NCBI RefSeq assembly: GCF_019075875.1
Contig: NZ_JAHOOZ010000001.1
Span: 4,712,001 to 4,776,000, forward strand
Reading direction: 5' to 3'
Origin: Novosphingobium sp. G106
Lineage (GTDB): Bacteria > Pseudomonadota > Alphaproteobacteria > Sphingomonadales > Sphingomonadaceae
Length of the DNA: 64,000 nt
Shown piece by piece: positions 24,936 through 32,434 of the stretch. Within the stretch, counting starts at the first letter, position 1; every line of letters starts with the position of its first letter. A program made the translations under genes and the position numbers. The notes under the pieces are model-generated. The model searched no databases, was not told the DNA's origin, and worked only from the letters and a program-made list of their open reading frames with translations.

Positions 24936-26364
24936 GGTCGTGCCCCGGATGGTGGTGTAGCTCGAGGGTAGCGAAGCTGACCGGACGCGCGCTTTCCATA
25001 TAGCGCTGTAGCGGCCGGTCAGGTTCGCGGGTGGTCATCGGAGATCTTCGGATAAGGTTGGGTTGCAACACTCAACTTGAACGAGGACGTTCCGATGACC
25101 GAAGACATGATGGACCTGCAGGCGCTGGTGGGAAAGAGCCCGGATGCGGATTTTCTGCGCGATATGATCGGCTTTGCCGCGCGGCGACTAATGGAGATGG
25201 AGGTCGGCGGCCTGACCGGGGCCGCTTACGGCGAGAAGGACGTCGAGCGCCTGGCCCAGCGCAATGGCTACCGGGATCGCGACTGGGAGACCCGGGCGGG
25301 CACGGTCGAGCTGCGCATCCCCAAGCTGCGCAAAGGCAGTTACTTCCCCGGATTTCTGGAACCCCGGCGGATGGCCGAGAAGGCGCTGACCGCTGTCATC
25401 CAGGAAGCGTACATCCAGGGAATCTCGACGCGATCGGTCGATGATCTTGTCAAGGCCATGGGCATGAGCGGCATCTCGAAGAGCCAGGTAAGCCGGCTCT
25501 GCGGAGAAATCGACGGGCGCGTGAAAGCCTTCCTCGAGCGGCCCATCGAGGGCGATTGGCCATACGTCTGGATGGATGCGACTTACATCAAGGTCCGGCG
25601 AGCAGGCCGGATTGTGTCGGTCGCCGTCATCATCGCCGTCGGCGTCAACAGTGACGGTCGCCGCGAAGTGCTCGGCATGGCGATCGGCCATTCCGAAGCC
25701 GAGACCTTCTGGACCGACTTCCTGCGTAGCCTGGCTCGCCGAGGCCTGCGCGGCGTGAAGCTCGTGATCTCCGATGCCCATGAGGGCATCAAGGCGTCCA
25801 TTGCCAAGGTGTTCAGCGCAACCTGGCAGCGCTGCCGCGTCCACTTCATGCGCAATGCCCTGGCGCATGCCGGAAAGAGCGGGCGCCGGGTCGTATCGGC
25901 GTTCATCGCCACGGCCTTTGCGCAGGAGACACCTGAGGCCGCAAAGCTTCAATGGCGCTCAGTTGCAGACCAGCTTCGTCCCTCGGTCCCCAAGCTCTCT
26001 GCCTTGATGGACAGCGCCGAAGAGGACGTCCTGGCCTACATGACCTTCCCGCCGCAGCATCGCACCAAGCTTCACAGCAACAACCCCATCGAACGCCTCA
26101 ACGGTGAGATCAAGCGGCGGACCGATGTCGTCGGAATCTTCCCCAACGATGAAGCGATAACCCGCCTCGTCGGCGCTATCCTCCTGGAACAGAACGACGA
26201 ATGGGCGGTCCAGCGCTGCCGCTACATGAGCCTTGAGAGCGTCGCGGGATTGAGCGACAATGCCATCATCACGTTGCCAAGCATGGCAGCCTGATCAATC
26301 CGGCTTAGCCGGAGATCGACGTGGCCACGCCCGCGATCCTACACCACGCCATGGGGCACGATCC
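24936..26364 (+). mobile_element. IS256-family insertion sequence, complete
   Basis: A 1429-bp element. Its ends are imperfect inverted repeats of about 26 bp sharing TCGTGCCCC and TGGTGTAG (24936-24960 and about 26340-26364). It is flanked by an exact 8-bp target duplication TTAGCGAA (24928-24935 and 26365-26372), the size expected for IS256. The transposase is intact, so the insertion looks recent and possibly active. It sits upstream of the small proline-rich gene at 26415. Confidence 0.9.
25095..26294 (+). CDS. IS256-family (Mutator-type) transposase
   Basis: About 399 residues, with the DDE catalytic triad of the IS256/Mutator family: Asp in [14 protein letters not shown] (about residue 160), Asp in [11 protein letters not shown] (about 228), Glu in [14 protein letters not shown] (about 333), plus the C/H-containing [16 protein letters not shown] 25095 begins MTEDMMDLQ; an upstream in-frame start at 25077 is also possible. 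There are no frameshifts or stops, so it is probably functional. Confidence 0.96.
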   Translation: MTEDMMDLQALVGKSPDADFLRDMIGFAARRLMEMEVGGLTGAAYGEKDVERLAQRNGYRDRDWETRAGTVELRIPKLRKGSYFPGFLEPRRMAEKALTAVIQEAYIQGISTRSVDDLVKAMGMSGISKSQVSRLCGEIDGRVKAFLERPIEGDWPYVWMDATYIKVRRAGRIVSVAVIIAVGVNSDGRREVLGMAIGHSEAETFWTDFLRSLARRGLRGVKLVISDAHEGIKASIAKVFSATWQRCRVHFMRNALAHAGKSGRRVVSAFIATAFAQETPEAAKLQWRSVADQLRPSVPKLSALMDSAEEDVLAYMTFPPQHRTKLHSNNPIERLNGEIKRRTDVVGIFPNDEAITRLVGAILLEQNDEWAVQRCRYMSLESVAGLSDNAIITLPSMAA

Positions 26365-26414
26365 TTAGCGAAACCTTCTGGGCTACCCTTCGTTGGTTCG
26401 GAGAAGGAGCCCAC

Positions 26415-26597
26415 ATGGCCACGCAACCCGAAATGCCTCCGCCCGATAAAATCGAGCCCCAATCTCCGGACGAAGCGCCGTCGGCCCCAGAGCCCGAGGA
26501 ATATCCGGTAACCGAACCGCCGGAAATCGCGCCGACCAGCCCTGATCGCGACAATCCCAGTCCCGGGATGCCAGAGATTTTACCTCCGCCTGACTGA
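26415..26597 (+). CDS. small proline/glutamate-rich protein
   Basis: A 60-residue, acidic, disordered protein: MATQPEMPPPDKIEPQSPDE, then PEPEEYPVTEPPEIAPTSPD, ending PEILPPPD. The start has a strong ribosome site (GGAGAAGGAG). Small Pro/Glu proteins of this type are common and uncharacterised in sphingomonads. The IS256 element is inserted 43 bp upstream of the start and has probably separated the gene from its own promoter, or given it a new one. Confidence 0.65.
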   Translation: MATQPEMPPPDKIEPQSPDEAPSAPEPEEYPVTEPPEIAPTSPDRDNPSPGMPEILPPPD

Positions 26598-27403
26598 TGT
26601 CTGACGCTTCCGTCTATTCGCCGTTACCTTTTTTGCCGCCGACAGCTAAACGGCCCGACTTTTAGTAAAGTCCTCGGACGTGGAGAGCGATAGCTTGGCG
26701 AGCCGTGCGCAGGATTGTCAATCGGGCATAACTGAGCCAAGGCATGATCCTCCGACCCCTCCAAGGTTGGTTACGACGAAGGGCGTTCCGGGCTTCATCC
26801 GGGGCGCCCTTTTTCATTTGGGCCGGTCGACTGCCACCCGAAGGTTTGGGTTTTGCACGGACGGCAGCCGGCGGCGCCCATAGCGGGTGTCACGCATTAG
26901 TCGTCAGGTCTCGTCGATGGTGACGCCTTTGAAACATGTTCAATTTCGGTTTGGGCAACCACATTCAGAAACCGGATTTTGACATTTGGTCTCCAAATGT
27001 GCGTCCATGGGACTGGATGCCGACAGCGATGTTGGTCGCAGGCTCGAAGAACGAGCCCGGTCTATCATGTCGCGTGGGCGGCGGACCTCCGTTGCGGCGT
27101 CACTTTTTCTCGCCTCATCCCGCTGACGATCGTTGAAGAGATTATTCGCGCGAGCGGTGGGCGTAATTCGCAAAAGCTGGCGCACGTGCGCGCGCGTGGA
27201 TCGTTCTCGAAGCTCGGCAAGATCAAGTTGCCTTAGCTCAAGTGACAATTGTCTGAGCAGCAACCATTCCTGCTGCCGCGCGCTAAAGAATGCGACGGCC
27301 GTCGTTGCTCCGTGACTGTCACGTTGCGATTCCTCTCCCCTGAATGAGCGGCGGCGGCGGTCACTCCATGAGCGCGCCTAGCGGATAGCATAGAGTTTCC
27401 AAC
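26598..27403. other. long intergenic region
   Basis: About 800 bp with no convincing gene. It holds one strong intrinsic terminator (26781-26814) preceded by about 120 bp without coding sequence, which could be a small transcript. The remainder shows nothing recognisable. Confidence 0.45.
26781..26814 (+). terminator. intrinsic terminator
   Basis: GGGCG-TT-CCGG, loop GCTTCAT, CCGG-GG-CGCCC, followed by TTTTT: an interrupted nine-pair stem with a U-run on the plus strand. No gene directly upstream explains it except the proline-rich protein 180 bp away. Confidence 0.75.
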
Positions 27404-27586
27404 ATGGATCTACCGGTTTCAGACAAAGACGTGCTTGCCGAGCTTTACGCCTGGAAGCGCGAGTACACTGAGAAGCTGCACGCCGCTGAGTCTTGCGGCG
27501 ACATGCAAGCGAGGCACAAGCTTCACATGCGCTTGAGGGAGATCAAATCCCTAATTCTGGAAAGGGGAGGTGATCTGGATTGCTAA
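27404..27586 (+). CDS. small helical protein of unknown function
   Basis: A 60-residue protein: MDLPVSDKDVLAELYAWKRE, then HAAESCGDMQARHKLHMRLR and EIKSLILERGGDLDC. It is two amphipathic helices with charged faces. The start follows AGAGTTTCCAAC, a weak ribosome site. A terminator hairpin lies 78 bp downstream. No family recognised. Confidence 0.5.
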   Translation: MDLPVSDKDVLAELYAWKREYTEKLHAAESCGDMQARHKLHMRLREIKSLILERGGDLDC

Positions 27587-27663
27587 AGGTCCATGCGGAG
27601 AGAAAGCCCCAGCCGACGCTATCGGCCTTGCCATACATAGTGGTTTTGTCCAATGTCAGGGAC

Positions 27664-27694
27664 CTATTAACCTCGCTGAGGTCTAATAGCTTTT
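27664..27694 (+). terminator. probable intrinsic terminator
   Basis: CTATTA-A-CCTC, loop GCT, GAGG-T-C-TAATAG with a one-base bulge, followed by CTTTT. It probably ends the small gene at 27404-27586. Confidence 0.55.
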
Positions 27695-27868
27695 GACTGT
27701 CGTCGCCCTCATGGTTTCCCGATCAAAGGCACCGGCGACAGTCACCAATTCCAGCCTTCGGTCCTGACGCTGCTCAAAAATAGTTCGATTGCGGGCCTCG
27801 ACGCAGGCCCTTCTCGGCTCCAAATCGGTTGCGCCGATGCTCCTGCCAGATCACGGCGCCAACCGTTT

Positions 27869-27894
27869 GCCCCCGCTTCGGCGGGGGCCATTTT
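27869..27894 (+). terminator. strong hairpin, probable terminator
   Basis: GCCCCCGC-TTCG-GCGGGGGC: a perfect 8-bp stem closed by a UUCG tetraloop, then CATTTT. The same stem-loop core recurs at 30169-30195. Confidence 0.6.
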
Positions 27895-27998
27895 ACGGCC
27901 TACGGTTCGTTCCCCTCCGTCGGTTCCTCGCTGCAAACCGCGCATCCAAAACTCCGGTTTCTCCAAGCACCGAACTGACGAGGCCACCCGGCTAGTGG

Positions 27999-28014
27999 TC
28001 CGTAAATTTACGGA
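27999..28014. promoter_or_regulatory. palindrome, possible operator
   Basis: TCCGTAAATTTACGGA is a perfect 16-bp palindrome, 242 bp before the PEP-CTERM start. It could be a repressor site; no partner regulator can be named. Confidence 0.35.
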
Positions 28015-28255
28015 AGGACCCGAAGTTGATTCAGTTGCGTTCGCGGTAATCCGTCAGGATCAGCGGCAATAATGGCCTCGGGAGGTGTTTCGTATCGGGA
28101 CAAGCGGTTCCCCCCACTTAACCTGCGCGGGCACCTTTTTGCCGAACAGGTGTTGTCCCTTCGACGTCACCGTCAACGCCGCGGCGCTCGGTGTGCGATC
28201 GGGGAAAATCGGTCAGCTCGAACCCGTGCTAAGTCAATCTCCTGAGAGGTCTTGT

Positions 28256-28864
28256 ATGAAAATCGCCATAGTATCGAGTGCAGCCATCGCCCTTTCCCTC
28301 CTTGCGGCACCTGCCGCTCACGCCACCGTCATCGCCAGTCTGGGCAACAACGGTTCGGCCTTCACTTCGATCGGCTCCCTCGGCACTCGCGTGGGCGGCA
28401 TGGTGTACACTTCGGACGAGCCCTTCGCGGACATTCCGAAGGGCGGCATCTTCGACTCCGAGTTTCTCGCCTCCGGGCCGTCGTCGGGAGCGCCCGCGAC
28501 TATCACCTTCAATAGCGCGCTGAACTATCTCAGCTTCCTGTGGGGGTCGCCGGACACCTACAATCTGCTGACGCTCACCACGAACCTCGGCAATACCCTT
28601 ACTTATACACCGCAAGGCCTGAACTTCGCCGTGACGGATGGCAATCAGGCATTCTCGCAGTACGTTCAGTTCAAGGCATCGGGCGGGGAATACATCACTT
28701 CGGCCAAGTTCGATGTGACCTCACCGACGGACGCTTTCGAAGTGGCCAACTTCCGCGCGGCCGTCCCAGAACCGGCAACCTGGGCGCTTATGATCATGGG
28801 CATCGGCTTCGCTGGTGCTGCGATGCGTCGCCGCCAGACCGCTACGGTTCGTTACGCCATCTAA
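28256..28864 (+). CDS. PEPxxWA-CTERM exported protein
   Basis: A 202-residue protein from ATG 28256 (GAGAGGTC upstream). A signal peptide (MKIAIVSSAAIALSLLAAPA, cut after AHA) leads to a beta-rich, Gly/Ser/Thr/Asn body (GNNGSAFTSIGSLGTRVGGM, TFNSALNYLSFLWGSPDTYN). The tail is the sorting signal AVPEPATWALMIMGIGFAG followed by AAMRRRQ: PEP motif, membrane span, basic anchor. Such proteins are processed by an exosortase and sent to the cell surface or biofilm matrix. The exosortase is not in this window. Confidence 0.92.
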   Translation: MKIAIVSSAAIALSLLAAPAAHATVIASLGNNGSAFTSIGSLGTRVGGMVYTSDEPFADIPKGGIFDSEFLASGPSSGAPATITFNSALNYLSFLWGSPDTYNLLTLTTNLGNTLTYTPQGLNFAVTDGNQAFSQYVQFKASGGEYITSAKFDVTSPTDAFEVANFRAAVPEPATWALMIMGIGFAGAAMRRRQTATVRYAI

Positions 28865-28935
28865 TCACAAGTGTGCTCTAGCTGGATTGCTCCCTGATCA
28901 CAGGAAGTGACCCAAACATGAGCCTCCTAGCGAAT

Positions 28936-28965
28936 CCCCGTCCGGCGAGTCTGGGCGGGGGTTTT
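28936..28965 (+). terminator. intrinsic terminator of the PEP-CTERM gene
   Basis: CCCCGTCC, loop, GGGCGGGG, followed by GTTTTGC, 72 bp after the stop codon. Confidence 0.75.
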
Positions 28966-29000
28966 GCTATGGATGATTAGTAGATCCCAATTTTTTGGAA

Positions 29001-29080
29001 AATGCACCCCCGGCGACTCTGCGGGTGCCAGGGGTACATCCTATGCCAGTCGCCGAGGTGCTGAGTCTCGACCGGCTGCT
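29001..29080. repeat. dispersed repeat, copy B
   Basis: It matches copy A at 24753-24835. The 31-nt block at 29045-29075 differs at one base, and the preceding hairpin is diverged (ATGCACCCCCGG against CCAGGGGTACAT, two mismatches) but still pairs. In both copies a start codon opens the frame PVAEVL-(N/S)-LDR, which may be coincidence. Confidence 0.65.
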
Positions 29081-29122
29081 ACGACGGTACGATGTCCGTC
29101 CCGTTCGAAATAACGGGGAGAC

Positions 29123-29332
29123 TCAACGTTGCCTAACCGCGTCATCCCTGTCACGTATCAGGCCAGTCAGTTGCTTACGGATCGTTAGGCCGGACAAATG
29201 CTCGGTGACGTTGGCATAGCGCTCTTTTCAAAGCTGCAGCCGAATCTCTTCGACGCTGCTGCACGGACCGTTTCGCGCTAACTCTATTGCTCGTTCGATG
29301 GCACTTTTTTCGGTCAGTTGGCGCTGCTCCAC
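29123..29332 (-). pseudogene. small conserved-type protein interrupted by an in-frame stop
   Basis: From GTG 29332 the minus strand reads EQRQLTEKSAIERAIELARN, GPCSSVEEIRLQL, then TGA (29230-29228), then in the same frame KERYANVTEHLSGLTIRKQL and TGLIRDRDDAVRQR. Both halves look coding and together give about 69 residues like a small alphaproteobacterial family with 'AIxRAxELARxGxCxSVxEIRxxLKxExY'. A single CGA-to-TGA change would explain the stop. It is a probable pseudogene; a sequencing error is possible. Confidence 0.65.
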
Positions 29333-29516
29333 AATCGGACTGCCGCCGCCGACACGGGAGCATCAGGGGGATACCGCGACAACGACGACAGCTGATTAAT
29401 AAGCGCAGGAGCGCCAGATTAGTTGCGCTGGGTACGGGCCGAGCACTGCCTGCCCCCCTGGTCGCAGGCCCGGCCCCATCGTGCTCCGGGGTCCAACCGA
29501 GCGCGACCTCGATTGC

Positions 29517-29645
29517 CTAACTGACCTTTCGGAAATGGTCTGCTGGCTTTTGCACACTTTCTTCAGGCAGCACGCCGTCGGTTTCAAAGACTGCCCGTTG
29601 CGTTTCTGCCGCCCTCCTGAGTGCTCGGACACCCAGTACCGCCAT
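29517..29645 (-). CDS. doubtful small frame
   Basis: From ATG 29645 the minus strand gives 42 codons: MAVLGVRALRRAAETQRAVF, then ETDGVLPEESVQKPADHFRK, ending VS. The composition is protein-like, but there is no good ribosome site and no family. It may be the end of a decayed gene, because the frame continues upstream for 17 codons (LVFHRSLRRPYDE) before a stop. Confidence 0.25.
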   Translation of the reverse strand: MAVLGVRALRRAAETQRAVFETDGVLPEESVQKPADHFRKVS

Positions 29646-30040
29646 CTCGTCATAGGGGCGACGCAAGGAGCGATGAAATACCAAGGCCCAACTTCATTCC
29701 GAAGATTGAGACCGTCGGTTGCACAGCACAATCGAGCGTTTCGATCTGCAAAGCCGGGGGCGCCGGCTCAAATTCGGCCGTGCATGCCGTTCTAAATCAT
29801 GACTTTCGGAACGCTCAACCAGAAAGTCTCGATTAACCGAAGATGTCGCAGGCGCCCGCTTGCGGCCTCTTTGGTTTAGGCAGGGAACGCCTCACCGCAC
29901 TATATTTGACGATCTAGCTGCGGATCGTTTCACATCGCGTCGTCTTATGAGCACTGTGTCTTTGGGTTCGCAAAGTCGAGGGCACACGCTGCTGGTGCGG
30001 GGAACGCTGGCCCATAACGAACTTTAGGGGATCACCTGAA

Positions 30041-30066
30041 CCCTCGCTTCGGCGAGGGTTTTCTTC
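30041..30066 (+). terminator. intrinsic terminator (first of three in tandem)
   Basis: CCCTCGC-TTCG-GCGAGGG with a TTTTCTTC tail: a perfect 7-bp stem with a UUCG tetraloop. Confidence 0.8.
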
Positions 30067-30168
30067 TGGCTCTGCCGCGTACGATTCTTGCCGATTTGTC
30101 ATTTGTAATCTTAGAGTTGCCTTTTACGGGTGGGTGCGGGCTTGACGTCCGAGCCCCTGTAAACTTGG

Positions 30169-30195
30169 CCCCCGCTTCGGCGGGGGTTTTCTTTT
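30169..30195 (+). terminator. intrinsic terminator (second of three in tandem)
   Basis: CCCCCGC-TTCG-GCGGGGG with a TTTTCTTTT tail, 128 bp after the first terminator and with no coding sequence between them. A GGGCT...AGCCC hairpin precedes it. Confidence 0.85.
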
Positions 30196-30203
30196 GCCTC
30201 GAT

Positions 30204-30229
30204 GGAACGCAGTTCGATTTGAGCGCGTT
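30204..30229 (+). promoter_or_regulatory. EcfG-type promoter of the candidate small RNA
   Basis: GGAAC (30204-30208), 17 bp, CGTT (30226-30229): an exact match to the general stress consensus, placed immediately after one terminator and about 70 bp before the next. Confidence 0.65.
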
Positions 30230-30235
30230 GTAACT

Positions 30236-30330
30236 ACGCCCCGCGCAATGACCAGCGCGGCTAAGCCCCGAGCCGATCCAGGGCGGATCGGCACTTAACT
30301 CGCCCCCGTCCTGCCGGCGGGGGCTTCTTT
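30236..30330 (+). ncRNA. candidate general-stress small RNA, about 95 nt
   Basis: The span runs from the start site expected for the EcfG-type promoter to an intrinsic terminator. It folds into three consecutive hairpins: CCGCGC/GCGCGG (30241-30260, 8-nt loop), GCCGATCC/GGATCGGC (30272-30292, 5-nt loop, perfect 8-bp stem) and the terminator. There is no open frame with a ribosome site. Its 3' end is antisense to the last codons of the minus-strand gene 30295-30558. The start site is inferred, not seen. Confidence 0.55.
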
Positions 30331-30558
30331 GATTGGACCAGACCTGGGAATCTTGGCGGGCTCCACGCCATAGATCTTTATCAATTGCTCGACCGTAGCA
30401 AGTTCCTGTCGCAGCATGTCGAGCGCCATGGGGGTAACGTCGATCTCGGGATTGGCATCGCATTTCATCAGTCGCACGCGACCTTCCTCCATCGCATTTA
30501 GCTGGCGGGTCATGAAGGCGCGGGAGCTGAGCAGGTAGCCGTAAAGCTGCTTCGTCAT
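30295..30558 (-). CDS. small protein of unknown function
   Basis: An 87-residue protein from ATG 30558 (GGAG upstream): MTKQLYGYLLSSRAFMTRQL, NAMEEGRVRLMKCDANPEID, then LDMLRQELATVEQLIKIYGV. It is mostly helical and possibly coiled coil. The last nine codons are encoded by the terminator hairpin of the opposing candidate small RNA, so the two transcripts overlap by about 36 bp at their 3' ends. No family recognised. Confidence 0.6.
   Translation of the reverse strand: MTKQLYGYLLSSRAFMTRQLNAMEEGRVRLMKCDANPEIDVTPMALDMLRQELATVEQLIKIYGVEPAKIPRSGPIKEAPAGRTGAS
30301..30330 (+). terminator. intrinsic terminator (third of three in tandem)
   Basis: GCCCCC...GGGGGC stem with a TTCTTT tail; it ends the candidate small RNA. 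Confidence 0.7.
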
Positions 30559-31394
30559 GTAAACTCCATACGCGGATCGCATTGCTGGACCCGTATTCAA
30601 TACAAAAAGTTAGTTGTCCGTAAGACGCCGCTGCGACGGCTAGGTTGGGCAGGAGCAAAGAGTGAGATGCTGCCCTATTACGAAATTGCATTAGGCCCAC
30701 GTTCCACCTGTTTCAACCGCCACTGACGTGATGGCGTGGACGGCCCCCTGCACCGACATAGCTCTGCATTGACGTGGCCGTTGTAGGTCCCCGTGTGGAC
30801 AACCCCTGCGACGCAAGAGCTTTTGTTTAGCGATGAGCACCGGTCGGGTGCATCCATGCGTTCGGCCCGTTCGTAGCGCCCGCATGGCTGCTGCCCTGAT
30901 GAAGTCCGCAGGCTCCCTCCCTATTCACGTCATCGCGCTCGAAAGGCCGCGGACGTTGAGGTCAATCAGTATGGCTGCGTTAGACAGGCTGATCGCGAAT
31001 GAATTCATGAAGAATAAGGCAGTGGCCGCCGGCGTCGAAGAGCGCAATGTCGGCGCAAGTAGCCCCAGTCGCCTAGCTAACGGGAGTTGCGCGCCTCCCG
31101 AAAGAGGCGCGCGCACACCCTTCACACGAGGGCGCATCTACCCACGAGGTGGGGTTGGCGCAAGGGCTGCAGCATCTCGTAACCAGAACGGCGGTAGTTC
31201 GAGTTTTCCCGAACTCCATTGTTGAGTGCAATGCCAGCTCTGGTTCGGTGGATTGCCAATTAAGACTTCGACATCGGATGCACCGACGATCGCTGTGCTT
31301 CATCCCGAGTGTCTTTATCAATTCCTACCCGCTTGCCGCAACGCGCTTGTCAACACGCGATTCGTAAAGTAGTGGGCCGTCCTTCCGAGGGAAT
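30559..31394. other. long intergenic region
   Basis: No gene is supported in about 835 bp. A plus-strand frame (30833-31225) contains MAALDRLIANEFMKNKAVAA but has no ribosome site. Near 31115, ACACCCTTCACACG repeats 14 bases of the tRNA-Val anticodon arm, possibly a scrap of a duplicated tRNA. Confidence 0.4.
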
Positions 31395-31469
31395 GGGCGC
31401 GTAGCTCAGTGGTAGAGCACACCCTTCACACGGGTGGGGTCGCAGGTTCAATCCCTGCCGCGCCCACCA
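31395..31469 (+). tRNA. tRNA-Val (anticodon CAC)
   Basis: A complete cloverleaf with encoded CCA: acceptor GGGCGCG/CGCGCCC, D arm GCTC...GAGC, anticodon arm CACCC-TTCACAC-GGGTG, T arm GCAGG-TTCAATC-CCTGC. Confidence 0.96.
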
Positions 31470-31714
31470 TTCCCTCGGTTGATCTTCCTACATTTTTTCG
31501 TTTGACGACGTACTTGCCGCTGTGGCTGTCCGGGGCGAGCATTTGCGTAGCATCGAACGCTCGCGTCGCTTGCTGACGGCGGCTTCCCGCCGCGGTCGAT
31601 CCGTGGCGTTCTGATTGCTATAGTTGTAGATGCCGCGAGCTTGCGCACTTGGGAGGCTTTCCTCTTTCCTACAGATAACCTATCTGGTTATTTCGGCAGA
31701 AGAGGAGTCGTTTC

Positions 31715-31807
31715 ATGCTAAGTTTTCTGCCCGCCTGCATAGTAGCCTTTTCGACGCTCATCAGTAGCGTCGCCGCCTTGGTCTGGGCGATCAGGCGGCG
31801 ATCGTAG
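31715..31807 (+). CDS. 30-residue single-span membrane protein
   Basis: ATG 31715 preceded by AGAGGAG at good spacing. It encodes MLSFLPACIVAFSTLISSVA, then ALVWAIRRRS and a stop: one hydrophobic helix and a basic C-terminus, the look of small stress-related membrane peptides. A short inverted repeat (ATAACC-TATCT-GGTTAT) lies about 20 bp upstream, perhaps a regulatory site. Confidence 0.5.
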   Translation: MLSFLPACIVAFSTLISSVAALVWAIRRRS

Positions 31808-31881
31808 CGGGTGATCCAGGTCGTCCCATGAGGGGGAAGCGCGATCCGCGGAAACGTGAGACGCAGCGTTATCAAAGAATG

Positions 31882-31906
31882 GGAACCGGCTCCCGGTGAA
31901 ACAGTT
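31882..31906 (+). promoter_or_regulatory. EcfG-type promoter upstream of the antitoxin-like gene
   Basis: GGAAC (31882-31886), 16 bp, AGTT (31903-31906), 78 bp before the start at 31985. The -10 element has one mismatch to CGTT. Confidence 0.45.
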
Positions 31907-31984
31907 ATTTCATTTGTTTCACTTATTGCACTTGTGGCTGGAATGGCTTATCTGACGTTCATGCAGCCAGCGAGGAGAACGGTT

Positions 31985-32434
31985 ATGAGCGAACAAGCTC
32001 TCACTCAACGGCCGCCTACGGAAATTGAAGTACGGCAAGCCTCTGAGGCGGCACGAGTGCTTGCCACGGCGTTGACGCCCGACGGACTGCCCTTCTCGGT
32101 GCGCAGGGATGGAGATAGCACGCAAGTGGATCTATCGCAGGCCTTGGGACAACTGGTGCTCGATGTGCTGACGCACGTTGCGCGAGGCGAGATGGTGACC
32201 TTCGTGCCCTACGGCGCCGAATTGACCACCAAGGAGGCTGCGGATCTCTTGAATGTATCGCGCCCATTCCTGGTCAAGATGCTCGAGGAGAAGAAGCTTC
32301 CTCATCACAGGGTCGGATCCCATCGCCGCATCCGCGCTTGCGACGTTCTGGCATTCCGCGCGCAGCGCGATGCTGAGAGGAGCGATGCTATGCGGGACCT
32401 GCAGCGCCTTGGTCAGGAGTTTGACGAGGGTTGA
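31985..32434 (+). CDS. antitoxin-like protein with excisionase-type HTH
   Basis: A 149-residue protein from ATG 31985 (GCGAGGAGAAC upstream). The C-terminal MerR/excisionase-type helix-turn-helix is at about residues 80-127: LTTKEAADLLNVSRPFLVKM, then HHRVGSHRRIRACDVLAFR. The stop overlaps the start of a PIN-domain gene by 4 bp, the usual antitoxin-toxin order. It probably binds and represses its own promoter and neutralises the PIN protein. Confidence 0.85.
   Translation: MSEQALTQRPPTEIEVRQASEAARVLATALTPDGLPFSVRRDGDSTQVDLSQALGQLVLDVLTHVARGEMVTFVPYGAELTTKEAADLLNVSRPFLVKMLEEKKLPHHRVGSHRRIRACDVLAFRAQRDAERSDAMRDLQRLGQEFDEG

Larger units (their letters stand above)
27695..28255. other. intergenic region with hairpins
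   Basis: No gene is supported. It contains a GGGCCT...AGGCCC hairpin near 27792-27810, a strong terminator-like hairpin at 27869-27894 and a 16-bp palindrome at 27999-28014, then the leader of the PEP-CTERM gene. The 27.7-27.9 kb part could be a small RNA ending at the 27869 hairpin. Confidence 0.45.
29333..30203. other. long non-coding region
   Basis: Apart from a weak small frame at 29517-29645 and two strong terminators (30041-30066 and 30169-30195), I see no gene in this 870-bp stretch. The terminators show that transcription enters from the left, so short untranslated transcripts are likely between about 29.9 and 30.2 kb. Confidence 0.45.

Noticed and set aside
29228..29230. TGA as a selenocysteine codon
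   Set aside because: No selenocysteine element is visible downstream, and the family-like position is a basic residue; a nonsense mutation is simpler.
30833..31225. Plus-strand frame of 130 codons
   Set aside because: Low-complexity end, no ribosome site, no family; kept only as part of the intergenic description.
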